The position numbers and the translations under genes are program-made. A stretch of DNA of 64,000 nucleotides from contig WTPW01000088.1 of the NCBI GenBank assembly GCA_009809945.1, positions 391,756 through 455,755 on the forward strand, written 5' to 3'. Within the stretch, counting starts at the first letter, position 1, and each line of letters starts with the position of its first letter. Shown here one piece after another: positions 32,703 through 44,370 of this stretch. Source of the stretch: Gigaspora margarita. Lineage: Eukaryota > Glomeromycota > Glomeromycetes > Diversisporales > Gigasporaceae. The notes beneath the pieces were generated by a model. It was not told the origin of the DNA, searched no databases, and saw nothing but the letters and a program-made list of their open reading frames with translations.

Positions 32703-34225
32703 ATGCCTGCAATACCAAAAATCCCTGAAACATTAGAAGAATATCAATTTATAGTTGCATACTTTCGGTTTAAGACTATTCCTTCGGATATTCAAGGCTC
32801 TGTGGCAAAAAACAATTTTGAGAGATGTTGTAAAAAATTTGAGATAGATGGTAAAGTTCTTTACGTTCCTGCTACTTATAAAGATGGTGACATTAAGCAT
32901 GAAAGACGTAGAGTAGTTCCGAAATATGACGTAGAATTATGCACTCTATTATTAGAGCATTTCCATGATAATGCCAATCATCGTAGTTATCATAGTACAT
33001 ATTCTGCACTTTCCGAAAAACATATTGGTATTGTACAAGTAGAAGTGCAGGAATATGTCAACAAGTGTCCTACGTGTGCTGTTAATGTTTCTATTAAAGA
33101 AAGAACGGATATGAAGCCCGTAATATAGCAGCACTATGGCTACATATACAGATAGATCTTATTGATTTCTAAGATTATGCTAAAGTAAGCTTTAATTCTG
33201 ATTCTACCATATTTCACACAGGGCATTATTTGAAATTTGGCCCGAATTAAGCATAATTTGGGCAAAATTTTGAAATTGCTCCCCTTCACAAAAATATAGT
33301 AACTCTATAACCCCTAACCTTAATTCTAACCCTAACTCTAATACCTAACCCTAATTCCAATTTTTGCACCCAAACTCTATAGATAAATCATGGATATGCA
33401 TAGTTGTTAACGTGTGTTTGCACATTTTCCAAATTTCTTGTTGCAATTCCTATGAAGAATAAAGAGGCTGGTACAGTTGCAATGCATCTTGTTCAAAATG
33501 CTTTTAAACTTTTTGGCCCCCCGACTATTGTTCAAAGCGATAACGGCAAAGAATTTGTAGCAAATATTCTTGAACAGGTTTGTAATGCTCTTAAGATCCA
33601 AATTAAGCATGAGCAGCCCTGCCACCCCCAGTCTTAAGGTCAGATTGAACGCTTTAATCAAACAGTTGGTCGCGGTTTCACAAAAATATTATGGGATGAT
33701 CAGAATAAAATTCAACAAAAAGATTGAATTAACGTAGTTGATACTTTTGTAATTTCATACAATTCAACTGTACATAAAGCATATGGTCGTACACCTCATG
33801 AAATAATGTTCAGCTGGAAGATGCATAGCGTTTATGAAACACCTGATATTGCCCAATCAAATGAACCACTTTTATTAGATAACACCAATGATGAAAATTT
33901 AAAAGATGTTGTTGAACAACGCATCGAACAAGTGTCTCAAATCCAACAGTCAGTAAATAATTCACTGGGAAAATATCGTGAAAAATTATGCCTTTATGGC
34001 AGCGTTCATCGTAAAAAAACAAAAAACAACACAATTGAACCTAGAACTCTGGTTTTTATTGCCCCTGACCATGATACGAACCCACAAACTTGAAAGCGAA
34101 AATTACAACCAGTATTATCGCAGCAAGGAACTTTCAAACAATTGGTATCGAACAATCATACTGCAATTGTTGAAATTGATGGAAAAGATGTGACAGTTCC
34201 GGTTATGAGAATTAAAGTTGTATAA
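32703..34225 (+). pseudogene. Integrase-type transposase (DD35E), Ty3-like or Ginger/KRBA2-like, decayed
   Basis: The ATG at 32703 starts an N-terminal part ending in a Cys-x-x-Cys zinc-binding half ('CPTC', near 33067). The integrase core has Asp at 33155 ('QIDLIDF'), Asp at 33539 ('QSDNGKEF') and Glu at 33647 ('GQIERF'), with 35 residues between the last two. A 199-base intron-like segment separates the first Asp from 'GYA.LLTCVCTFSKF'. The C-terminal part reads to TAA at 34225. Five in-frame stops (about 33170, 33400, 33635, 33725 and 34092) lie at Gln or Trp positions, each explained by one C-to-T or G-to-A change. No protease or reverse transcriptase and no LTRs are seen nearby. A cut-and-paste Ginger-like element or a domesticated integrase gene is therefore as likely as a gypsy fragment. 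Confidence 0.75.
33184..33382 (+). other. Intron-like insertion in the integrase gene with telomere-like repeats
   Basis: GTAAGC at the left and TATAG at the right join the flanking frame in phase. The interior includes 'ggcccgaattaagcataatt', also present in diverged form at about 60735, and several 'cctaaccctaa' tracts (33305-33355). It may be a true intron, or a transposed sequence that is spliced like one. Confidence 0.55.
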
Positions 34226-34385
34226 AAAAAATTTTTTTTTATTAGATTAGACTTTTTTTTTTTTTATTAGATTTTTTTTTTATTAGATTTTTGTTTTATT
34301 AGATTTTTTTTTATTAGATTTTCTTTTTTATTAGTTTTTTTTTTATTAGATTTTTTTTTATTAGATTTATAGATTTCAATTCTTT
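34226..34385. repeat. T-rich minisatellite after the integrase gene
   Basis: About nine units of T8-10 plus 'attagatt', 14-22 bases each. Confidence 0.9.
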
Positions 34386-34939
34386 ACTTGCATGCTATAA
34401 TCCTTCAATTTTACTAGGAACTGAATTCACTTTAAAATACTTTTTGATGGGGCAGTAAAAAACACCAAATAACAATTTATTTTAAATTCGGAATTTTTTT
34501 CTTTTAAATAAAATTGTTAATTTCGAGCTTCAATTATAAAAAATTTTAAGTATAACTGTAATGTTCGATAAATATAACTACTGCTACAATGTAAATTTTT
34601 ATTTTATATCATAAATAAAAACTTTGTATAACAATTGGTTACGAATATAGAATTGGATATGGAAACCTTTTTTTAATTCAAGCTTCCAGAATAATTACAT
34701 ATATTCTTTTCATTTCTTATAGTAAAATACGAAAAACCAAATTTTTATAATTGTGTTATTGGTCATAATTCGGAAGATCTCTCAAGTAAAAAAAATGAAT
34801 ATGATTTTGGTTGCACCATGTCTCGTTCATAATTTGAGGTTCCTTGATTGCACAGATGTGAATAAACCTACCATTTTTAATGCTACTTCTACTCAATTTC
34901 GAGATTCCCGTACTAAATTGCAATAGAATAGTAAGTGTA
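34386..34939. other. Gene-free stretch
   Basis: AT-rich, no gene seen. Weak early copies of the following satellite may begin near 34800. Confidence 0.5.
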
Positions 34940-35880
34940 TTGTTTTTTGATTACCACCATTTCTAGAATGATCATGGTTCCTGTAAAAGAAAATAATATG
35001 TTTATGACCTTGCACAACTCAATGAATAGACATAAATAAAGTAAATAAAGCTAACATTCTTGATCACTACTTTCCACCCAAAAATTTGAGGCTCCTAAGT
35101 TAAAAAACATTCTTTTGATTACCACATTCCCGGCATAAACAAGGACCTGAATAAAGAAAATGGTAAGTATTGTTTGTGGTCTGCATAACTCAGTGAAATG
35201 GATATGAGAAAGATAGTATTCTTGATGTACCACGCTAATTCAAGGTACCTAATTAATTGATATGGAATGGTAAGTGTATGTTTTTAAAGCACTAAAACAC
35301 TTAAGTTATAAAACTAACCTTTTTTTTTTGATTACTTGATTACCGTGTTCCCGGTATAAACACGGCCTCTGAATAAAGAAATGGTAAGTATGGTTTTGTG
35401 ATCTACATACTCAGCGAACTAGTATGAGAGTGACTAACCTTTTTTTTTGTTTTTTTTTTGAATACTTGATTACCACGTTCCTGTCATAAACATGGTCTCT
35501 GAATAAAAAGATAGTAAGTTTGGTTTTGTGATTTGCATAACTCAGCGAACTAGTATGAGAATGACTAACCTCTTTTTTATTTTTTTTGATTACTTGATTA
35601 CCACATTCCCAGCTTAAACATGGTCTCTAAATAAAGAGATGGTAAGTATGGTCTTTTGCATAACTCAACGAACTAATATGAGAATGACTAACCTTTTTTT
35701 TTTTGATTACCATGTTCCTGGTATAAACATGGTCTTGAATAGGATGTTATGATTTTGTGGTCTGCATAGCTCAGGAAACTAGTTGAGAAAAGCTTACATT
35801 TTATATACACCACGTTGCCGTTCATATGTCGAGGTCCTTGGATTATTTGCAATAGTGGTAAGTGTCCGTTTTTTAAGGCA
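34940..35880. repeat. Tandem satellite of about 120-bp units
   Basis: About seven units run from a T-run through 'gattacttgattaccacgtt', 'ataaacatggtctctgaata', 'atggtaagtatggttttgtg' and 'cataactcagcgaactagta'. Units from 35318 on are most alike. A short stem is kept in several units, CCGTGTT/AACACGG at 35344 and CCATGTT/AACATGG at 35710. Each unit also carries GGTAAGT, a splice-donor-like word, after the T-run. Confidence 0.85.
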
Positions 35881-36555
35881 TTAAATCACTAAGCTTAAAA
35901 GGCTCTCCTTTTTTTCATTCCTTAATATTGAAAACAGCAAACCTTATCGATTTGAAATCTTTACATCTATAGTTTTTAGTCGTACTGGGCTTTTGTCACA
36001 TTCTACTCATGGCCGTTATCTCGCATAAGTAGGTTAAAAAAATCATCATATGTCAGGCCTGTAATGCAGACGTATATAAAGATTAAATTAGCGCTAAGCC
36101 ACAAAATCTGTAATTAATGACGCATCTTATTTGACTATAACTGGTCCGGTAATTGTTAATGTATCCGAGGCATTGTTGATGTATCCGAGGCATGATGATC
36201 ATCGGACGATCATGTGAATTTCAGCATCAGCCAATTTCAGCATAAGCCGCCACAATCATTATAAACTTTAACTCTTAATAACTCCTTTAAAACAAAAAAT
36301 AATAAAAATTCCTTTGACAGAAATGTAGTTTAGCAAATAATCTAATTTTGTCAAAGGGTTTTTTGATTCAACTTGTTTTAAAAAAGTTATAATGATTTAA
36401 AGTTTTTATTAATAAAAAGTGAATGTGTTTCACTGTCTAGTGCTATACCAACAAAAGCTTGATACCAAAGTGATGAAATCAAAATGCTGATTCAAATAAA
36501 AAAACCCCCAAAAAAGAAAAAAAGTTAGTTTCGGTACTGAACTATAAAGTAAAAA
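35881..36555. other. Gene-free stretch with a small foldback
   Basis: Imperfect inverted repeats at about 36265-36335 and 36345-36410 share 'cctttgaca' against 'tgtcaaagg' and 'ctttaaaacaa' against 'ttgttttaaaa'. Otherwise nothing is recognised. Confidence 0.5.
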
Positions 36556-37080
36556 AAAAGATCAAAGTCAAGCAAAACTGGCAAAGAAGCAGAGAAGCAA
36601 ATCAGTGAAAGTGCAAGAAGGCAAAACAAGCAAAAGTGCAACGAGACAAAACCAATAAATGCAAATAAGCCAAAAATAGTAGTGCAAAATAGTAAAAAGG
36701 CAAATTAGCAAAAATTCAAGAAGACAAGAATAGCAAAGTGCAAGAAGACAAAATCGGCAAAGTGCAAAAAGACAAAGTGCAAGAAGGTAAAATTGGTGAA
36801 GTGCAAGTAAAAATTAGTGAAAGTGCAAAGACAAAACTCACGAAAGCGCAAGAAGGCAAAATCAAAGAAAGAAAGAACCAGCAAAAATCCAAAAAGCAAA
36901 AACAGCAGAGAGCAAGGAAGCAACCCAGCGAAAGTGCAAAAAGACAAGAGCAGTAAAGGCAAGAAGGCAAACTAGTAAAGTATAGAAGGCGAAATTAGCA
37001 AAGTGCAGCGAGTCAAAACAAGAAAAAGAGCAAAACAAAAAAAAAAGCAAAAATTCAAACAAAATAAAAAGCAGAAAATC
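36556..37080. repeat. A-rich minisatellite, units about 20-27 bp
   Basis: Many diverged units of 'gcaaagtgcaagaagacaaa' type. They produce open frames on both strands (Lys/Gln-rich on plus, Leu/Phe/Cys-rich on minus) that are repeat artefacts. Confidence 0.88.
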
Positions 37081-37146
37081 AAAAATTAGTATAGAGAAAA
37101 GAAAACAAAAAAAAAATACAAACGAAAGAAATTACCAGAAAAGAAT

Positions 37147-37628
37147 GGAATGGCGAAAGACCATACCGAATTTCATGTACATACCATCTCTAGCATAGTG
37201 ATCCTTTTTCACAGTGCAGACCGTGTGCAGCACACAGAAACAAAATTTTGCGCACATTTTTTTCAGTAGATGTGCAGATACCGCACAGAAAAAATCGCCA
37301 TTTTGTAAGTAGTGCGCACAGTTGCAAGCATTTTCTCAGTTATTTTTGTTATTTGCCGCCAGAAACAGTTTATGAATTGTGTGGTATCCGCACAGTAAAT
37401 TTTAATTGAAAAATTAACACTGCTCTAGCATATAGGTACCATGAAATTCAACAAGCCTATACGCGACAAGACGTACAATCACGCGCTATTCAAACACGTA
37501 CCACACCGTACAATGAACCTCTACGTACCACAAACCCGAGTCATTACGAACATTCCCGACACTATCCGTATTACTACCCGTATCACTTTTTTTATGGGGC
37601 AACACATTGCAGTCATGATATCAAAATA
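37147..37628 (+). pseudogene. Possible coding fragment interrupted by a MITE
   Basis: If the 227-bp element at 37196-37422 and one target copy are removed, one frame reads through the junction and on to 37628. Its composition is coding-like and rich in Tyr, Arg, Thr and Pro ('YHEIQQAYTRQDVQSR', then 'HYPYYYPYHFFYG'). GC content is higher than in the surroundings. I recognise no family. It may be an exon of an unseen gene or chance. Confidence 0.25.
37196..37422. mobile_element. 227-bp hAT-type MITE
   Basis: Ends TAGTGATCCTTTTTCA and, inverted, CAGTGTTAATTTTTCA fit the hAT pattern. The 8-base duplication CTCTAGCA lies at 37188-37195 and 37423-37430. The interior repeats 'gtgcagataccgcacag'-like motifs. 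Confidence 0.8.
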
Positions 37629-37870
37629 TAGCTTTGATTTCTCAACAACTATCAAATCAAAATTTAATTTAAATTGTGACAACAACGAATTATAAGAGGA
37701 AATGAATCCAATTATTTCAAAATTTTACTATATTTATTTAAATTATTGATATTTCTACAAAAAATTATATTAAACAGTAAAGATTAAAATTTACTTAAAA
37801 GCTTTAATTCTAATATCTCTAATATCACTATAGTACAATAATAATTGTTTAAGTTATAAACTATTGGCTT

Positions 37871-38778
37871 TTAACAAAAATATTCCCATAAAATTTGAAA
37901 TAATATCAACAAGATCAATAAAAGATGTTCATTACTTATATTTTCAGCATTTCCACTCATGCTTTTATCAATATTAGTTTCATTTGTAGAAGTTTTATCA
38001 GGAAAAAATGATACGTAAGCCTTTTGACTATTATTAAATTGATTAAGTAAAAATAGGCACCATTCTTGATCAGTTTGATTCGACAAAGGCAACCCCATAA
38101 ATGGAGAGTCACATTGAGTAACTGCAACTAAATTTGTATCACAATAGTAAATATCATTATAAGATTTAAAATCATTTTGTGCTGTAAAAGTCATTGGAAC
38201 TTTTGAACTTAAAACCAATGAAAATAATGTAAATCCAATTCCCTGAATACGATCAATAGAAGAATTTCCTTCGTGGTAATTACCAAATCCCGAAGTTATA
38301 GGGGCCAAATCATCAGCAATCTTAATGCTAAAACTATAATGACATTATTATTATTATTATTTTTTAGACATTAAAAAAAATTTAGACTTAAAAATAATAA
38401 TATATACTTTGGTTTGCAACAGCAGCTATATCAGTAGTACAATTCCACCATGCCCCATCATATGGTGGAAGAATAACAACTCCCGATTGTGCAGTAGTGC
38501 TCTTAGTAAAAATCTTTAATAAAGAAGTGTAAGCATATTAAATTAGATGTTTTAATGAATACGTTAAATTAAAAATCAAAAATTTCATGAGCACGGTTTG
38601 CATAATAAAAAAACTTCAAAGAGCCTATTTATGTAATTATGATATTTTAATACGCTATTGCAGATAATATGAATATTCTCGTAGTAAAGTAATATCCAGC
38701 ATTATTTAAACCAATAATCCTATAATTGAAAGATTAATTTACCTGAAAAACCAAAATTATAAACACAAATTCTTTCAT
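37871..38778 (-). CDS. Secreted protein of unknown function, possibly GPI-anchored
   Basis: Minus-strand exons are 38778-38743 (start 'MKEFVFIILVFQ', a signal-peptide beginning), 38513-38408 ('SGVVILPPYDGAWWNCTTD' and following) and about 38333-37871. The last exon ends in a hydrophobic tail 'LLLILLILFQILWEYF' after a Ser/Asn-rich stretch, as a GPI signal would. The protein would have about 200 residues with several Cys and N-glycosylation sites. Exons 1 and 2 join in phase. Exon 2 leaves one base over while exon 3 needs two, so the canonical junction is off by one: an indel, an unusual splice site or decay. I do not recognise the family. Confidence 0.6.
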
Positions 38779-39839
38779 CTTTATTAAAGTGAACTTTATT
38801 AAGCTTTAAATTAAATGAATTAAACGATTCTTGATTTCAACAATTTATAAATTATTTATGTAATTTTGTATAAAATAGATAAATAAATGTATCCAATGAT
38901 AGTTGGTCGCACAAATTATGTAAGATTTTTATATTATCTGTAGGTACACATTGTATATGCGTTCGAAGCATCAAAAAAAATGTTACCATTCCACTAATTT
39001 TTACTAATTCCACAACTTATATAAGATATTGTAATAAGTGTATATAACTAATATGAAATGATGTGATTCTTACTTCAATATAAGGATTACCTTGATTTAG
39101 GTTAATAAAATTGAGATGACTGTTTGCAAAATCTTTGTTGTGATCTTTTTACCGTAATTCTAATTAGAAAAAATGAAAAAACAAAGTTGGTTAATTAAAA
39201 ATAAATTTACTATATAATAATATATAATATATAGTTATTGGATACGAAGCAACCAACAATGAGAACTATTTGTAAAATAATTAATTATCTGACTGTATAG
39301 TCTACAATAACGGTGTTATCCGGTGTTTACTACGATTGTGCTTGCTAAATGACTCGAGTTTTGGACCGTTTTACGTAAGCTGCTAAATCACTTCGTTATT
39401 TGACGGATGAAGTAATCATTGTAAAATGGCATATAATATACGATATTTATGATTTTATATTTTTTTATATTGATTATTTCCTAGTTTGCATTGTTGTACT
39501 ACTTTGCAGATAAAAATGGATGCATGTGACGTACGAATGAAATAAAGATATTTTTAATTATTTTCTATAAACACTGTTCTGAGTACGTACTACGTATTTC
39601 AGATATTATGTATTATGAATTGTTTAAATATTTGGATTCGGAAATCTAATGCATACCTAATTTCAATTATCTTAAATACACTTTTTAATAACATCTCTAA
39701 TTCGGCCTCAAATTTGAATATAATGTTAATTCTTAATTCTCATTTCTTTACTATTGAATTTATATGAAAATCTATGAAAATTATTTATTTTAGACCTCAT
39801 ATTGACTTTTGCAAAAGTTTTTAATGTAATATTATTTGA
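38779..39839. other. Intergenic region between divergently transcribed genes
   Basis: AT-rich, no gene or clear repeat. It must contain the promoters of the minus-strand secreted gene and the plus-strand Kelch gene. No specific promoter motif is convincing. Confidence 0.5.
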
Positions 39840-41419
39840 ATGAAGCTTTTTCGATTTGTTCCATTCACTTTTTTGATATCAAGCTATCTACTTTTCCTTG
39901 TAACATGTTTAAATGTTCCTAGTCTACGAATTGGACAAACTAGTGTATTGGTCGGTACCAAGCTTTATTTTTTTGGTGGCTATTTAATGACTACAAAGAA
40001 TACTCCTATTGCCATCAATGAAGTATGGTATCTAGACTTATCAAATTCGAGTTTATTTAATACTGTTATCCCTACATGGTATAAAGATGTTGAAATGCCT
40101 GTAGGAATTTTCGACATCTCTTGTGTAAGCTCCTTTAATAATTCCGACATTTTTGTATTTGGTGGAAGGCAGTATCTCCCAAATTCATGGACTATTTCTT
40201 TTAATTCATCTGTATATAGATTTGATCCTAATAATAATTCTATATGGTCAATACCGAATATTACCAGTTTTAATAGTACTTTTAAAACACGTAGTTCAAT
40301 ACAAGCTGTTATTGATAAAACAAGAGTTTTTATTTTTGGTGGAACAAGTAATAAAGCAAATAGTAGTGATAATTCTTCAAGAATTTATTATAATGATATG
40401 AATATATTAGATATTACTAATATGTCTTGGTCAACTCTGGTAATACCTCAATCACCTCCATATTTTGCGTATACCGCTACACTATTACCAACTGGCCTTA
40501 TAGTTTACATTAGTGGATTGGATTATTTATCAGGCGTATCTCCTGTCAATATGAGTGAGGTATGCTTATTTGCTATTATTTTTGATCTTTTATTCTTGAC
40601 TAATTTTAACAATTTGGTTAAATAAAATACAGATTCGAACCTTTAATACAACTTCTCTCATCTGGTCTAATATAGTATGTATAAAGTAAATTCTATGATT
40701 AACATTTAATTCTAATTTTTATAAATTTTATATCTTATTGTAATTTAGACAGTTAATGGCAGTTCTATTGAATCTCGTTGGGGTCATTCAGCCGTTTTAG
40801 GTAAATACACTTAATATAATATAATATAACATTAAATAAATTATCCTTTTCATTATTATTATTTTTAATTAGGTCAAAATGGCGACATTATTATTTATGG
40901 TGGCTCGAAATATAGTGTAGACCAAAACACACAAGCACTCCCTAATCTCGCTGTATTAAACACAAATTCCTGGACGTGGTCAATACCAGATATTCCTCCA
41001 ATAAATACTCCAAAACCGCTCTCCCATCATTCCGCTGCATTGTATAAAAATTATATGATTGTCGCATTTGGTAAGTTTTTGTTATTGTTTTTTGTTTGCA
41101 TTAAGATTACTAAAATTTATTCAAGAATTATTTATAAATAGGATTCATAGCGTCGACAAGAGGTTTATTTAATAAAGACGTTTATGTTCTTGATACTCAA
41201 AAATATGTCTGGATTGCCGTAAATAATACTGCGACTACTACCAAAGGTTCTTCGACAAGTCAAAAATCTCAAACAAATAAAGCACAAGAAACTTCAAATT
41301 CTTCATCTAATAAAGTACCATTTATTGGAATTGGTGTTGTGAGTGGAATTGTATTAATTGGAATAATATCTTTTGTTATATTTTTATTATTCAAAAAACG
41401 ACATAAAAGTTACAACTAA
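39840..41419 (+). CDS. Secreted Kelch-repeat protein with C-terminal membrane anchor
   Basis: Five exons join in frame with GT-AG introns: 39840-40559, 40633-40674, 40749-40800, 40873-41070 and 41142-41419, giving 429 residues. Residues 1-23 form a signal peptide. Kelch blades are marked by 'LYFFGG', 'IFVFGG', 'VFIFGG', 'IIIYGG' and 'IVAFG', each followed by the Trp-containing strand ('WSTLVIPQSPP', 'TWSIPDIPP'). A Ser/Thr-rich stalk leads to one membrane span (about residues 395-418) and a short basic tail 'FKKRHKSYN'. This is a type I surface protein with an extracellular beta-propeller, probably a binding module. Glomeromycotina carry many such proteins; ligands are not known from the sequence. 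Confidence 0.92.
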
Positions 41420-42270
41420 TAGCAAATTTTATATTTGAACACTCTATTATTACTGAGTATAGAACATTTATAAATTATTATTATTATCATGAAACCTGAT
41501 TAAAATTTAATTAATAGCTGTCCTAAATATTGCATTAAAAAATGCAATACAAAATTTAATTAATAGCTGTCCTAAATATGCATAAAAAAGAAGTAAATCA
41601 AATTTCAATTAAAAAAAATTTTATTTAAAGCCAATTATTCAATGATTTCATAGCAAATGTTTTAAGACCAGATTGTTCTTTTAATATAACTCAAAATTGT
41701 TCCTTTGATACTAAAATTACATATATTCCTCTCTAAATACAACCTCCCTAAATGCATAACCTCTTTAATGCATTATTTAGTCAAGGTTGTTCTCAAGCAC
41801 CTCCCTCGATGGAATTAGCTATTAATAGAAGTAACGTTCAAACGCTACGATCAATTGAATAAAGATTACAATCAATGCTTGAGCTATCTCTTTTCATTTT
41901 TCAATCGATTACCATTATATCTTCAAAAAAAAAAAAAAAAAAAAAACGAATACACAATTTTTTAGAACTTTAGCTCCCAAGATTTGGCGTCTGAAAAAGA
42001 AAAATCGATGGAATAGCTTATATATTGTAATAAAAGCTAGAAGGTAATATGTATTTATTCTTTGAGTATTAAATTCTGAACAGTTTTTATTTGTTATAAG
42101 AGCCTACAGTAGCATAATAATTTTTGGTAGCGACGACGGTCTTGTTGGTGATCCATGTTGTGAAAAAATAATAGCAATAAAATGAAAGAGTAATTGAGCT
42201 TGAGCAATCCTTTTGATTATTTCTATCAATGATAAACTTTAGCCAATCAACGCAGCTATTAAAAAAAATT
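41420..42270. other. Gene-free region after the Kelch gene
   Basis: Holds a direct repeat ('aatttaattaatagctgtcc' plus following bases, about 41507-41580) and an A-run at 41926-41946. Diverged 'cctctctaaatacaacc' words near 41730 resemble the ends of the Tc1-like element at 58895. Confidence 0.5.
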
Positions 42271-42618
42271 GGCACGTCTGAAATGTGTGCCAGGTTGGTG
42301 GCGCAACTGTGGCGCATATTGCCTAACTATGAATCAGATTTCACGATCAGGTGTAACGTAACACGATCAGGTGTAACGTAACACGATCAGGAAAGTTCAA
42401 AACAAACGTTCGTTTTGCCAAAAATCGTTTATTTATCGAAAATCCGTATAAGAAACCACCTTTAGTGCTCTAAAAAAAAGTTTTCGTTGGCCAATTTTAC
42501 AATATAAAATCTCTTTCTAACTCCTAACCCTAACCCTAACCCTTACCCTAACCCTTACCCTAACAATAACGAACTTTAAATAATTTTGCTGCGCCACCAA
42601 CCTGGCACACAGACGTGC
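42271..42618. mobile_element. 348-bp inverted-repeat element with telomere-like repeats
   Basis: Left GGCACGTCTGAAATGTGTGC continues into 'caggttggtggcgca' and is matched inverted at about 42590-42618. AAAAAATT flanks both sides (42263-42270 and 42619-42626), but is too simple to be decisive. The interior holds 'aacgtaacacgatcaggtgt' duplicated (about 42340-42385) and CCCTAA/CCCTTA repeats at 42517-42565. Confidence 0.7.
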
Positions 42619-42668
42619 AAAAAATTGATGGGCGTTCCAGTTTTTTTGATTTAAGTGATAATCGCGAT

Positions 42669-44370
42669 CAATGTTGTTAGCCGAAATACCCTATTTAGTC
42701 AAATATTTAGACAATTTTGTGTCGAAATATATTTCGACATGGCATTATTTTTTGCCGAAATGCCGAAATACTAAAACTAAATATCTAAATAGCTGACTAA
42801 ATAAATAATAAATGTCCAAATGTCTAAATTAGTGATAAAATAAAATTATAGTAAAAATTGTATACTACGTACGTGCATATTATAATGAAAAGCCTGTCAA
42901 CGAAGTGACAGGGCGATCATTATTGCGAGATCAGATGACTTTATGACCGATTACGTACAGGTTTTGTTATGTATCCTTTTATGGTTATTCTTTGATTATT
43001 GTCGTGAGATTTTGTAACTTGTATTTACAAGTAATTTCAGATTTGCATATGATTTTGATATTCACATGGTTATGATTATTGTTAGATCGATAACAGGGTA
43101 AGGGACAATGACTGTGGCCAAGTATGAACCAGTGATACGGGAGGAGTATTTAAGGCCGAGAATCTCAGTGAAGAAGGTTATCTTTCGTTTCGCTATCGCT
43201 CGCCTTGTGAAGGCTGGCTCTATCACCCTCCCTTACCCACCCGAAGTCAAGCAAGCAGTGTTGTTTCTTTTGTTAGATCAGACTCCACGGCTGCATTAGC
43301 AGTGCAAGGACCTGTAGTGTACCTGACTCCACGGCTGCAAGTGGCAGTGCAAGGACCAGAGGTAGTTGGCTCAGCGGCTGCAAGTGGCAGTGCAAGGACC
43401 TGTTGTGTACCTGGCTCCACGGCTGCAAGTGGCAGTACAAGGACCAGAGGTAGTTTGCTCCGCGGCTGCAAGTGGCAGTGCAAGGACCTATTGTGTACCT
43501 GACTCCACGGCTGCAAGTGGCAGTGCAAGGACCAGAGGTAGTTGGCTCCGCGGTTGCAGTGGCAGCGCAAGGACCAGTTTTTGTATTTGACTCCATGGCT
43601 GCAAGTGGCAGTGCAAGGACCAGTTGTTGTATTTGGCTCCACGGCTGCAAGTGGCAGCGCAAGGACCATAAGAATGAACCTCGCTCATATCGGCAGGAAC
43701 ATAGTCACCGATTCTCTTTTCAGCTATGAGAAGATTCAATGATTTCCCTCTATATGAAGTTTCGGATTTCCCTCTATATGAAGTTTCGGATCGTCGCTAT
43801 GGTGGAAAATGTGATCATGTATATTAGAGCCAATAAGGGTAGCGAGCCCTTATCCCATATGTTTTTCAGATTTTGTAAATAAAGTCATTCAGTTTTTTTG
43901 AATAAAGTCAGCTGATCGAGCAATAATAATAAATTTTATTTAAATTTTAATAAACTATATTTATAATAAAGTTTAATAATTCAAATGTTTAATAAAGAAA
44001 TGTGATATTTTAAATAAAAATTAATATATATTTCACATACGTATATATTCATAAATATATATGAGCTACAGCATATATCAAATAGACTGAACTGATTCAA
44101 GCTTTGAAGCAATACAATACAACATATTCAAACCTGCTTGATAGAGGTAAGTAACCGTTTTTGGATCAAACCTACTTTAAGGTAGCGTGAAATCCACGAA
44201 ACAAACAAATTCGAATTCTTTCATATATTTTTTTATTTCGAAATTATTTAGACATTTCGACATAATTTAGACATTTCAGCATAATTTAGAATTTCTAGAA
44301 TTTCGGTATACTAAATATCAAATGTCGAAATATTTCTTCAAGCACAAAACAATTTCGGCAAACAACATTA
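42669..44370. mobile_element. About 1.7-kb inverted-repeat element, probably hAT-like
   Basis: Ends CAATGTTGTTAGCCGAAAT and, inverted, TAATGTTGTTTGCCGAAAT. 'Cgaaat' and 'tttcgaca' words repeat near both ends. No clear target duplication. The interior contains the minisatellite below, and motifs such as 'attattgcgagat' are shared with the hAT element at 5114. The 63-codon frame at 43108 may be a remnant, not recognised. Confidence 0.65.
43281..43672. repeat. 44-bp minisatellite with alternating A/B units
   Basis: Nine units of 'ctccacggctgcaagtggca' plus 'gtgcaaggacc' end alternately in 'tgttgtgtacctg' or 'agaggtagttg' in the first part, giving an about 88-bp higher-order repeat. GC-rich against its surroundings. 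Long overlapping frames on both strands are by-products. Confidence 0.92.

Noticed and set aside
36705-36970. Overlapping Leu/Phe/Cys-rich minus-strand frames and a Lys/Gln-rich plus-strand frame
   Set aside because: All arise from the A-rich minisatellite at 36556-37080; several frames are open at once, as expected for short repeats without stops.
43247-43742. Seven overlapping frames of 66-140 codons on both strands
   Set aside because: They follow the 44-bp GC-rich minisatellite and encode the same repeated words in all frames, so no single frame is favoured.
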